DNA of 64,000 nt from Sclerotinia nivalis. Its lineage: Eukaryota > Ascomycota > Leotiomycetes > Helotiales > Sclerotiniaceae. Below the pieces are notes generated by a model. The model saw only the letters and a program-made list of their open reading frames with translations. It had not been told where the DNA came from and searched no databases. The position numbers and the translations under genes were made by a program. The stretch is taken from positions 2,418,001 through 2,482,000 of the forward strand of contig JAPEIS010000008.1 of assembly GCA_029531795.1 (NCBI GenBank). Direction: 5' to 3'. Below, in pieces: positions 1 through 10,063 of the stretch; position 1 is the stretch's first letter; every line of letters starts with the position of its first letter.

Positions 1-1
1 T

Positions 2-1636
2 GCATTAGCTAGAGTACCAACATGGAGATTCAGAAGACCCGAAACGAAAAAATCGGGTTTCAGATTTAACCAAAGATCACTATCATTTGGTAAAAATACT
101 GTAAGTGTTTTTGCTAAAGATACATTTATTAGTGATACGAGTGATGACGAATTTCTTCACGATCGTTCACGAAGGAAAATGGGTAAATCACAAGCTGCAG
201 ATTCCTCTCTTCTAGATGGAGAAATTCAATCAGGTATCTCGAGGAGTACCTTTCCAAATTCTCCACCATCTAGTCCTTCAAAATCAATGAAGACTAGAAC
301 ATCATCTGGTCGTAAGAAAAGATCAGCTTCACTTAGTCTTCAAACATTTTCAAAATTAACATATACTCAAGCTAAGATACGTAAATGGTTATATGCTATT
401 TATGTATATATCTGTATCCTAGGTATTATCCTACTAGGTATAAGAGAATACGTAGCAAAACAAGCTTTACAAGGTCATGAACCTATAGGATGGGTTTTAG
501 TTTATTTATTCGGAGATCTACCACGTTTTCGATTCGAAGTCGTCAGTGCTAATTTACAACGATGGATACCACTTCCTTCTCGTTCACATATTGATTCTGA
601 TATAACAGAATCAGGAACTTGCGAACAAAAAGGCTGGATCGAACGAATTCGATACTCAGATTTCGGAACTGCTAATACACGTCTCATTCTCTCAACCTAT
701 TGGCTTCTTATCCTAATAACAGGTCTAGCAATAGTATTTCGTCTTTCTTCCATCTACGAAGTTGACACCCGACGAAAAGTTTTTCATTTCATGATGGTTT
801 TTATTCTTCTTCCATCTACATTTGTCGATCCGACATATTGTGCTCTAGCACTAAGTATGATATTGGCGATTTTTTTACTACTGGATATGGTGAGAGCAAC
901 GCAGTTACCGCCGTTTAGTAGATGGTTGGCGAGATTTTTAACACCGTATGTTGATGGAAGGGATTTGAGAGGTCCGGTAGTTGTTAGTCATATTTTTTTG
1001 GCAATTGGGTGCGCAGTGCCTCTTTGGTTGAGTTTAGGTAGTGTTGAGCGGAGTAATTCATCGCCTCGGATGCAGAATGAAAATGATGATGGTGGAAGAA
1101 GAGATGTGATGAGTGGATGGGAAGTTCACAAAAGAGAGGTCGCGATGGTGGCGGGGGTTATTTGTGTAGGGTTAGGTGATGCGGCTGCGTCATTGGTGGG
1201 TAGGAGATGGGGGAGACGAAAGTGGATTTGGAGTGGAGGGAAGAGTATCGAGGGGAGTGTGGCGTTTGCTATTGCGGTTGGGGTGGCGCTTGTCGGGGCG
1301 AAGTGGTGGGTTAGGTTTGGGGGGTGGGAAGGGGGGTGGAGGGGATGCGGTGAGTGGTTGGGGCATGGGAGAGGAATGGATGGTTGGAGTGGGGGGTTAA
1401 AGGTGGATGGAGGTGCAGGAGGGAATTATAATATCTATGCAAATGCAAATGCAAACGGAAACGGAAACGGAAATGGAAGTGGAAATGGAAAAGAAGATAC
1501 ATGGAAAAACACAGTAGGAAAAAGTATCCTAGCAGCTACAGTAGCAAGTCTCACCGAAGCGGTCTTGACGGGTGGAAATGATAATGTGGTTGTACCGGTG
1601 GTGCTTTGGTGTTGTGTTAAGGGGTTGGAGATTTAG
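2..1636 (+). CDS. SEC59: Dolichol kinase (5' end truncated by window edge)
   Basis: CTP-dependent dolichol kinase of the ER membrane, making the dolichyl phosphate used for N-glycan and Dol-P-Man synthesis. The frame is open from base 2, so the Met at 179 is internal and the true N-terminus lies outside the window. Several hydrophobic helices are visible (for example around 390-450 and 690-760). The family C-terminal CTP-binding region follows: VGLGDAAASLVGRRWGR, then GKSIEGS, then NTVGKSILAATVASLTEAV and the terminal GGNDNVVVP motif. An unusual Gly/Trp-rich plus Asn-Ala/Asn-Gly repeat stretch (about 1290-1495) sits between the last two motifs. No intron is seen. It is tail-to-tail with GPI10, whose Dol-P-Man donor depends on this enzyme's product. 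The family call is strong; only the start is missing. Confidence 0.88.
   Translation, partial: ALARVPTWRFRRPETKKSGFRFNQRSLSFGKNTVSVFAKDTFISDTSDDEFLHDRSRRKMGKSQAADSSLLDGEIQSGISRSTFPNSPPSSPSKSMKTRTSSGRKKRSASLSLQTFSKLTYTQAKIRKWLYAIYVYICILGIILLGIREYVAKQALQGHEPIGWVLVYLFGDLPRFRFEVVSANLQRWIPLPSRSHIDSDITESGTCEQKGWIERIRYSDFGTANTRLILSTYWLLILITGLAIVFRLSSIYEVDTRRKVFHFMMVFILLPSTFVDPTYCALALSMILAIFLLLDMVRATQLPPFSRWLARFLTPYVDGRDLRGPVVVSHIFLAIGCAVPLWLSLGSVERSNSSPRMQNENDDGGRRDVMSGWEVHKREVAMVAGVICVGLGDAAASLVGRRWGRRKWIWSGGKSIEGSVAFAIAVGVALVGAKWWVRFGGWEGGWRGCGEWLGHGRGMDGWSGGLKVDGGAGGNYNIYANANANGNGNGNGSGNGKEDTWKNTVGKSILAATVASLTEAVLTGGNDNVVVPVVLWCCVKGLEI
1432..1494 (+). repeat. In-frame Asn-Ala/Asn-Gly hexamer repeat
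   Basis: A run of imperfect 6-bp units (aatgca, then aacgga/aatgga) codes for alternating Asn-Ala then Asn-Gly residues inside the dolichol kinase gene. It is a likely length-variable microsatellite in a loop between conserved membrane segments. Confidence 0.8.
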
Positions 1637-2284
1637 ATTGGAGTTTTTTTTGGGCGGGTGGGGGGAGGGAAAGAGAGGAAAAGGAAGAGAAGGGGATGGG
1701 ATAGAGAAAAGTTTCTACGGGGTTTCTTTTTGGATAGATTGAGAGATGGGGAGATGGAGATGGAGATGAGTTTTGGTTTGGTTTGGTTTGGTTTATAGAT
1801 TATAGGTATGGTTTAATATGATATGATATAATCTAAGAATGTAACGAAGAATGAATGGATAAATGAACGGAGAAAATAAAGAGAATAATATATATATATA
1901 TATATCTATCACTCATCTCATCCCCTCATCTAAATATCTTCTCAATCTATACTAGAGTAGATAGATTTAGATTATTTAATATTCATTGGTGAAAAATTGA
2001 AAAAAAAAAGTATTCTTAGTACTCGAGTGATTGATATTTAAGATTAGATAGATATACAAGGTTAGATAGTCACTCGTATTAATTTGATAATACTTAATTA
2101 TACTTGATAAATGGTTCTAGAATAATGATGTGTTATCATTATTATTCATCACAATAAACAAATTCATCTTTCCTTCTCTCTATCTCTCTATTTCTCAATA
2201 CGGTAATCTTACAAAATTACACCCATCTCTCATTTTTCCTTTCCTTTCCATTCCATTCTATCAAACCCTACAGTTCCTCCACAT
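1637..2284. other. Convergent 3' intergenic region
   Basis: No gene seen. This AT-rich spacer between the tail-to-tail dolichol kinase and GPI10 genes contains a (TA)n tract at about 1888-1905 and GGTTT repeats near 1780. It presumably holds both 3' UTRs. Confidence 0.7.
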
Positions 2285-4741
2285 CTAAACAAATTCCCAA
2301 ACAACCACATCGCCCCAACGTCTCCAATCATCAATCCACTGAGTATTTCTCTCCCTCCAAACTTCTTTCATTTTCATACCTCTTCCCGCTCCCGCTTTCG
2401 TACCTTCAGCCAACCCATCATAAAATGCGCGGATATCCTTTTCTATTCCCTCGAATCCTACTAGATAGCGTGGCCATTGTTTTTTTCCTTTAATATTTTC
2501 GTTTTCTTCATCACCAATTACTTTCCCACCTCCTTCTTCACTTTCATCCAACTCCGAGAAAACAATCATTTCCTCCTGTAAAAATTTCTGCGGATCATCA
2601 TAAAACCTATCCGCCTCATCTCTATAACCTTCCCTCTCATCAACACCCAAATGAATAGGAGGTTCGCAACCCAGAGCCCAAGCACCCAATTCCTTATAAA
2701 TCAATTGACTTCTCCACGGTGTACTATGACACGGCATTAAGAACCCTACGAACGGCTTTTCCCATCCTTTTTCCCAATTAGGGTTTTGAGATGTTCCCAT
2801 ATTGCGAGCTGCATATTGGGAATTTTCTTCTTTTTTGATATCGTAGTTGATATTTAGGGATGGAGGGGCATTTTCATCTATTGAAGCGGGATAATGTTTT
2901 AGATAGGAATAGGCGTTTGGTGAATGAAGTGGGATTCCTTGTGCGTCTAACATTTCGGTTTCGTAGTGGTGACGGATAAATTTTGTTACGGATATGACGG
3001 CGGATTGATGGATTATTGTTGTATAAGCTGCTAGGGCTATGTTAAGTAGAATGAGAAAGGTTAGAAGAGGTTTGCGATTTGTTTTTGTTTCGATTTTTGA
3101 ATTTGCCGGATCGTTGGTAGGGATTTGGATTTCTTTTGTGAAGAATGATGTGGTCGAAGGTGCTGTTAAAATGAGAAGAATAGGAAGAAGTGGATAGATA
3201 AATCGAACTTCTTTATGAGAAATTGTGCTTAAGATAAAAATCATCAAACTGGTTAAATGCGTGAGAATTGTTTGAAGATCGGAGGTAAATGTCGGATTTG
3301 GTATTGTAGATGGTGTATATGTTTTGAATATCGATACAATCGTAAAAGGAAGATAGGTGAGTAATAGAAGTGGTAAACCTTGGGAAAGGAAATAATGCCA
3401 ATCATTTTTGCCATAAAATACAGCTAGATTTTGAGAGATATTAAAATGAAGCCATTGATAAGGTGGGAATGTCCATTCCCCAAAGTAGAGACGGTCTGAA
3501 AGTGCTGAGATTATGAGGATGAGGGAACCACATAGAATCGCTTCTCTAAAAAGAATGATAAAGTCCCGTGGAATTGGTGATTTGGTTGTCTTTTGAGCTA
3601 CACCGGACATGAGAGACACAATTATCGGCATTATGACACAGAACCATATTAAAAGATTAGTTGGTCGAAGAATGCAAGCAATACCTGCTAGAAGAAGAGA
3701 ATATCGAAGACTTTTATGGTCAGTATGTAGATTTTGAATATGCTGCTCCAAAGATATCTTACTGGTTGACGGATTTTGCTGTCCTGAAAACACCTTCAGA
3801 CACAGGCCTTATTGATCCCTCTTTCGTCTGCACTTTAATCTTCTCTCCAGAATCAATTGCCATATCCCAAGGCCAATAATACAAAGCAGTAATTGTTAAA
3901 CTCGTTTCCAAAGAATTTGAGAAAGTCCTTGTTGAACAAAACCAATTCCAAGGACTGAATACACTCATAAGTAGCTGATCAAATATTAGTATCCAGTTCC
4001 TATAAATAATTCTACATATACATACAGTAACATAACCAGTTCTACTACCTAATCCATACATCTTCTCAGCCATTTTCCAAGTATAATAATCACAAGCTGC
4101 AGCAAAAATAGCTTGAATAATATTGGGTAATACAGCTAAAACTTCTGCTCGAAATTGAGGAAAGAAATTCACAAATTCCATAGGTTTATCTACTAGATAA
4201 TATGCAATTGCAAAGAGAGCTGGATGTAATGAAGATCTTAATTGATAATGCCATTCCTATTTGATCTCATTAGTATCTATTATTCTATTTCAATATAATT
4301 GAAATGACGCTCCGCTGGCCCTCCCGGGGGGCCACTGCCGTGGTGGCTACTTTTCTTTTGACTCGAAAGATTCTCAAAGAATTGTGAAGTTGTTGATTCC
4401 ACAAAAGGGAAAGAGAAGAGTAGATATAAGAAAAGGAGGAAAATACATACCCACGTAAGCCACGCACCACTGTCCGACCCAAAAGCCATTTGCCATGCTG
4501 GTTCTAAAGACTGAAAATATTCATCTGGTTGAAAGAAAGTTTTGACCAGAAAAGAATTGAAAACTCTAAAAACAAGAAGGAAAGTCCATATATCTTTGGC
4601 GGTTTGTTCATTGACTAATTTATGTAGTCCATTTGCCTCAATATCTGGATTTCTGGACTGAATCTCGAGTTTGTGGTTTGGTGGTTGAGGTGAAGGGATT
4701 GTTACCTCTGTTGGAGGAGAGGTGGGAATTGGATTTGACAT
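2285..4741 (-). CDS. GPI10: GPI mannosyltransferase 3 (PIG-B/GPI10)
   Basis: ER multi-pass GT22 enzyme adding the third mannose of the GPI anchor from Dol-P-Man. Exons inferred on the minus strand: 4741-4451, 4256-4026, 3974-3834 and 3778-2285, about 718 aa. Family hallmarks are [14 protein letters not shown] in exon 1, then FNW-type residues with [10 protein letters not shown], and LRPTNLLIW in the last exon, followed by several hydrophobic helices and the C-terminal [13 protein letters not shown] block. Intron 4257-4450 (194 nt) has GTATGT/TAG ends and carries a GC-rich double-hairpin element. Intron 3975-4025 has a classic GTATGT donor and TACTAAT branch. The frame change between 3759 and 3808 fits a 55-nt intron (3779-3833) only with a weak GTGCAG donor, or else a 1-nt indel. 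The identity is firm; that junction is not. Confidence 0.87.
4297..4347 (-). repeat. GC-rich double-hairpin element in GPI10 intron 1
   Basis: On the gene's sense strand the element reads as hairpin CCAC-GGCA-GTGG, then a second stem GGCCC...GGGCC, then GCGGAGCGTCATT. It is almost identical to 6936-6984 in the ornithine aminotransferase intron and has the same orientation relative to transcription. Its GC content contrasts sharply with the AT-rich intron around it. Confidence 0.9.
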
Positions 4742-6306
4742 AGCGAGAGATTATTCATGGAGATGGAAGAAAAGAGGAGAAAAGGAATGTATCAAGGGTG
4801 AAGAGTTTAATATATCCATATATGTATGTAATCTTACAATAGAGGATATATCAATTGTACCTGCAGAGATGTTCTGATATACCTGGTAATTTCCTGAAGC
4901 TGCCCACGTGTTGTGTGGTGGGAGAGCAAATTGCCGACTTTTACCCGATTGAATTTGGAAGAGTGTTTTGAGTGATGCCTTGATGTGTTGATGTGTTGAT
5001 GCCTCATGACATTTTCACTAAACCACCAAAACCCCCTCCAAATGATATCTTTTCTTACGCGAGGCTTCATATTCAAGATTTCTATCATATATCCCGTCGT
5101 ACCAATGCCACCAACCAGTTATTCAATTCCACCACTTACTTAACTTGAGAAATCAATTGAGCCTTCTGTATCGCTGTCATTATCTCTTGGCATTTGAGCC
5201 ATGTTTATTGAACCTTGATGTGCTACTACACTTACACTTACACTTACACTCCATTTCCATATTCTGTGATTTGCTTGCATACATAGATAGTTCTAATTAA
5301 ATCGTGCATCAATATCAAAACCTCAATTCACAATTCAATATCAATTCTAACCTTGAAAATACTGTACTCAAGAGTCAAGCTGTCTAGTGCTCGAGTCATA
5401 AGCACAACCAATCAAATCAAGCTCTCGTGCTCAACCACTCCAACTTTCCCTGTTAGAAATCTACTTCTCAAAAATCGGAACTAGAGAGATGCAGACCAAT
5501 ATGTAAAACATTCCAAGTCGCCAATCAAGTGACAAACGATTATGCTTAGAATGTCAACGATAGGCCATAAATCCATCTTGACCCTCTAATTCTCTTAAAC
5601 CACATGCAGATCCCAGGCTGAGGATCCACTAATCACCACTAATCACCACTAATCGACACTATCTTGGTGAATCTCCGCCTCATTCGAACCCTATAAGCAA
5701 GAGGTGACGAGCACGGAAATCAACGGAGGTGCTTGAGAATGTTTTGTTCCCCTAAGTGCAGGTATAAGCATGAATGAGAGTAAATGGTGATGATGTCTGA
5801 AATTTCTGTTAGTCAATGTGAGATCAGCTGGGTAAGAGGAATGGATATACTTGCACTTAGGGGTTTAGTGAGTTTGATGATGATGAAAAAAGTATATCTT
5901 GGATTTTCCTTTTTCTTTCTTATAAAAGAGGTGCAATTTTCTTGTTTATTTGAAATTCTGATACTCACTTCTTATTTTTTGCATTTTAATACCAAAGCCT
6001 GTATGTACAGTGTAGCTAAAATTATAACTACTGCAAAGTACCTATGTAAGTACCAAATACTTAGCCCTTAGCCCTTAACCTAGCCTGTTCCTTGGGTACA
6101 GAATTCCCTTTCAACAACCCAACTGTACTTCAAACCATTACCATTACCATTACCACTACCAAAAATATTTACAACTACAACTACAACTTCCACAACTACA
6201 TACAATAAATTCTATTCCATCACACAATATCTAACACAAAATCCAGAAAAGAATACGACACACCCACCAAAATAATTAAATCAATCATAAAATCAATTTC
6301 GTCATC
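4742..6306. other. Intergenic region, no gene recognised
   Basis: Divergent promoter region between GPI10 and ornithine aminotransferase. It contains a short direct repeat of (taatcaccac) at about 5631-5655 and an acidic-free AT-rich stretch near 5880-6000. Open frames here are short and have no family resemblance. Confidence 0.6.
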
Positions 6307-8073
6307 ATGGCTCCCCACGCAGACTCCCAGTCCACCACCAACGGTGTTGCCGGTAGCACACTCAAAGCCACCGCCCCCACCTTCTCCCCCGTCACCACCA
6401 TCCCCGAATCCAAATATCATTCTACATCGACCGAATCCGCCATTCACGATGAACACGAATACGCCGCCCACAACTATCATCCTCTCCCCATAGTATTCGC
6501 ACGAGCATCAGGATCCAGCGTTTGGGATCCAGAAGGAAATCATTACATTGACTTTCTATCCGCTTATTCGGCTGTCAATCAAGGACATTGTCATCCAGAA
6601 CTCATCGCGGCTCTTTGCGCACAAGCTCAACGTCTTACTCTCTCCAGTAGAGCGTTTCATAATGATGTCTTCCCCAAATGGGCGGAGAAGATTAAGAATG
6701 TTTTTGGTTATGAAATGGTTTTACCCATGAATACTGGTGCTGAGGCGGTTGAGACTGCGATTAAGATTGCTAGGAAGTGGGCATATAAGGTTAAGGGTGT
6801 TGAACAAGATAAGGCATTGATCTTTGCTGCTGCCGAGAACTTTCATGGAAGAACTGTATGTGTTACCCCTCTTTCACTCATTCCTCTATTTATGTCCCTA
6901 CCAAAAAGATGAGAATTTCTCTGTACTCTAGTCTGCCCCCACGGCAGTGGCCCCCGGAGGGCCAGCGGAGCGTCATTTTCAATTGATTGATTCTTATTAA
7001 TGGGGGCAAGCCCCCAAACCCCCATAGCTCGCTGCGCTCGAAAGTTTTTCATTACCACTTCCTCCCGCATCAATGATGATATAATATGAAATACACAAAA
7101 CTAACAATACATTCCTATTACAGATGACCGCAATCTCCATGTCGGTCGATCCTGAATCCCGCGATAATTATGGTCCATATGTTCCAGGTGTAGGTGCTCA
7201 ATGCCCAACTACAAAGAGACAAATTAGATTCAACAATGTTTCCGATCTCGAATTTGTCCTTGAAGCCCATGGAAAGAACACCGCTGCCTTTATTGTCGAG
7301 CCAATTCAAGGTGAGGCTGGTGTTGTGGTCCCAGATGATGATTATCTTTCAAAGGTTCATGCTCTCTGCAAGAAACACAATGTCCTCTTGATCTGTGATG
7401 AGATTCAAACTGGTATTGGTAGAACTGGACGTATGCTTTGCTCAGAATGGTCTGGTATTAAACCTGATATGGTTACACTCGGAAAAGCCATTTCTGGTGG
7501 AATGTACCCAGTTTCTTGCGTTCTTGGTTCAAAGGAAATTATGCTTACCATTGAACCTGGTACTCATGGTTCTACTTATGGAGGTAATCCATTGGGTTGT
7601 GCAGTTTCTATCCGTGCTTTGGAAATTATGGAAGAAGAGAAATTGACTGAGAGAGCTGAGAAGCTCGGTCATGTTTTGAGAAAAGGATTGGAAGATTTGA
7701 AGAGTCCTATGATCAAGTTGGTTAGAGGAAAGGGATTGTTGAATGCTATTGTCATCGATGAATCAAAGACTGGTGGCCATAGTGCTTGGGATTTGTGTAT
7801 GTTGTTGAAGAGCAAGGGATTACTTGTAAGTTTATTAGTTCTTTATGGCCTTATAGTCCCTACTTTTGAATATCGCTAACAAAACAGGCCAAACCAACTC
7901 ACGAGAATATCATTCGTCTCGCACCACCCCTTGTCATCAGCGAAGAGGATATTCAAAAATCCCTTTCCATCATCAAGGAAGCTATCATCGAATTACCAAA
8001 CCTCAAGGGCGAGAAGGAAAATGTCGTTATTCCAGCAAACGAAAAGAACGTTCATATCCCATTGGAAAATTAA
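6307..8073 (+). CDS. CAR2: Ornithine aminotransferase
   Basis: PLP-dependent class III aminotransferase converting L-ornithine and 2-oxoglutarate to glutamate semialdehyde and glutamate in arginine catabolism. Three exons, 6307-6855, 7124-7825 and 7888-8073, all phase 0, give 478 aa. Hallmarks are [11 protein letters not shown] near the N-terminus, [17 protein letters not shown] split from MTAISMS by intron 1, the EPIQGEAGV and [11 protein letters not shown] blocks, the PLP lysine in TLGKAISGG, and [12 protein letters not shown]. Intron 1 (6856-7123, 268 nt, GTATGT donor, CTAAC branch, TTACAG acceptor) is about five times longer than intron 2 (7826-7887) because it carries the double-hairpin element. 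No mitochondrial presequence is obvious, which fits a cytosolic enzyme as in yeast. Confidence 0.95.
6936..6984 (+). repeat. GC-rich double-hairpin element in ornithine aminotransferase intron 1
   Basis: Sense strand: CCACGGCAGTGG (stem CCAC/GTGG), then GGCCCCCGGAGGGCC (stem GGCCC/GGGCC), then AGCGGAGCGTCATTTTCAATT. It matches the copy in GPI10 intron 1 in the same sense orientation. Confidence 0.9.
7002..7044 (+). repeat. Further GC-rich hairpins next to the intronic element
   Basis: Directly downstream of the double hairpin are GGGGG-CAAG-CCCCC and the near-palindrome GCTCGCTGCGCTCG. Short GC-rich palindromes of this kind are typical of fungal mitochondrial spacer DNA and stand out in an AT-rich nuclear intron. 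Confidence 0.75.
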
Positions 8074-8137
8074 GGAGTCATTTCCACCCAGTACACGAAT
8101 TTTGGTTTCATTTTTCAGGGAGGTTTTAAAAAGAATT

Positions 8138-8535
8138 TGGGTATCTACTGTTTTTACTTTTTCTTTCTCATTCACAAAGATGTTTAGGATCTAAATTGGC
8201 ATCGGCGAAAGGGTGGGGGAAATGATAAACATGACGTTTTGCTTGACTTTACTTGAAGTTGCAATTATACCTGGACGGGAGGAGTTTTGGGTATCTACTG
8301 TTTTGGGGAACCAAAACATGACGTTTTGCTTGACTTCACTTGATATAAGTCGCAATTATACCTAAAGGCATAGGAGGAAGGAGTTTTTTTTTGGGTATCT
8401 ACTGTTTTGGACAATTCACTTTAACGACGATGGGCATGGACTCTTAATGCAGTCGAGAAAAGGGATAGATGAGGACCAGAACATGACGTTTTTTTGCTCG
8501 ACTTACTCATACTTTGGTTTGTCGCAATTATACCC
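8138..8535 (+). repeat. Three diverged tandem repeats downstream of ornithine aminotransferase
   Basis: Units of about 105-150 bp begin near 8138, 8287 and 8393. Each starts GGTATCTACTGTTTT and continues with AACATGACGTTTTGCTTGACT and GCAATTATACC. They begin about 65 bp after the stop codon, so they probably lie within the 3' UTR. Internal spacing varies, which suggests old duplications. Confidence 0.8.
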
Positions 8536-10063
8536 GATATACATAGATGGGATGGATGCATTTGGGAGGATTTTTTGTGTTTTTTGTGTTTTTTGATTTG
8601 AAAGGGAGGGAAGGGAAGGAAAGGAAGTTTGTATTGGTAGGATGAGATGAGATGAGATGGGATGGGATGGGATAGCGTAGTATAGCATAGGAACAATACC
8701 AAAAAACATTACATGATAGTTAAACACAATGTGTAAATTTTGTATCCTTTTTTTTTTTCCGGTTTTATTAATTATAATATGATTTGAGTATACGAGTAGA
8801 ACCTCTTGCTCACATCTCAGACTCAGACTCACATCTCTTCCTAAGTTTACACACTTTGGTAGATAGATAGATAGATAGATAGATAATATTGTATACCTAT
8901 TTTATATTATATCATCTTATCATATCATATTCGTACTCCTACTTGGGCTATCCTATCCTATCCTATCCTATCATATTTTATATTATCTTATCTTATCATA
9001 CTATTCCTATTCCTATTCCTATCCTATGCGTACTATGCGTACTATGCTATACTACCTAGTATTCATATTCCTAACTTAGCCTAATCCTAATCCTAGTCGA
9101 CTCGCACACTTCCATCCATCCCCAAAAAAAAAACAACCACCACCTGATGACCAACCAACTCACAAATAGCATGCATGCACGAGATAATAACAATTAACAC
9201 GTGAACGCAAAGATACAATTCATTATCCTTAAGGATATGATCATCTCTCCATCTTTCCATCCCTTCTCTCACCAATCATATCCATGCTCATCCTCATCCT
9301 CCTAAATACAACCACCTAACCCAAACTCAACTTAGAAAAAAAAGAAAAAAAAAACCTGAACCAACCAACAAACTTCCCAAACCTCTGATCAAAATCCGCA
9401 TCAAAGCCATACCCAAACACCAATACCAAACCCGAACCAATTCAATCCATTAAAGCGCCAGAAGAGAAGAGAGGGTGTTCAATTCCGTTCGTCCATCCAT
9501 CCATCCATTTGCTGTGAGTGTGCGTGTGCTTGCAATCTGTATCTACCAAGCACCATCAATCCATTCAATCCTATCCAACCAACCATCCATCCCGCTTCCC
9601 ATCCCAACCCCATTGCTTCTCGCAAAAAACTCAAAAAACGTAAATTAAAGGAAAAAAACAAAGAAGCCGGGGTATTCACAAGCTCCAAACCTCGAAAATA
9701 ATGATACTGGTATGAAGTGTAGAACGCCGATCCCAACCATCCTATCCCATACCATCATAAATATCATTGAGTAGTGAGACTGAACGAATGGCATGAACCT
9801 GCCGCCATGTGAAAGTTTCCATATGGAGATAGATTCAGGCACCCAAGGAAAAAAGAAAAAAGCCACCAAATCCACACAAAAACAAATCCCTAAAAGATTT
9901 CTAAAAACTCATACAAAATTCAGATTAAAATGAACGAAAAGAGAAATGAGAATGTAGGAAAAAACTTGACAACGCCAAAGGTATGCGTATGCAGTTACTT
10001 CCATGTTATCATAATGCATTTGACTGACAGAAAAGTCCAGCTTTCTTGCTTGCCTGTGTAGTT
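8536..10063. other. Intergenic region with simple repeats
   Basis: No gene seen. It contains (GATA)6 at 8861-8885, (TATCC)n at 8950-8972, (ATTCCT)n near 9003-9020 and CCATC repeats near 9490-9510. It is the convergent 3' space between ornithine aminotransferase and ATG1. Confidence 0.6.

Noticed and set aside
5784..6071. 95-residue open frame before ornithine aminotransferase
   Set aside because: AT-driven Phe/Leu/Ile-rich translation without motif; lies in the promoter region.
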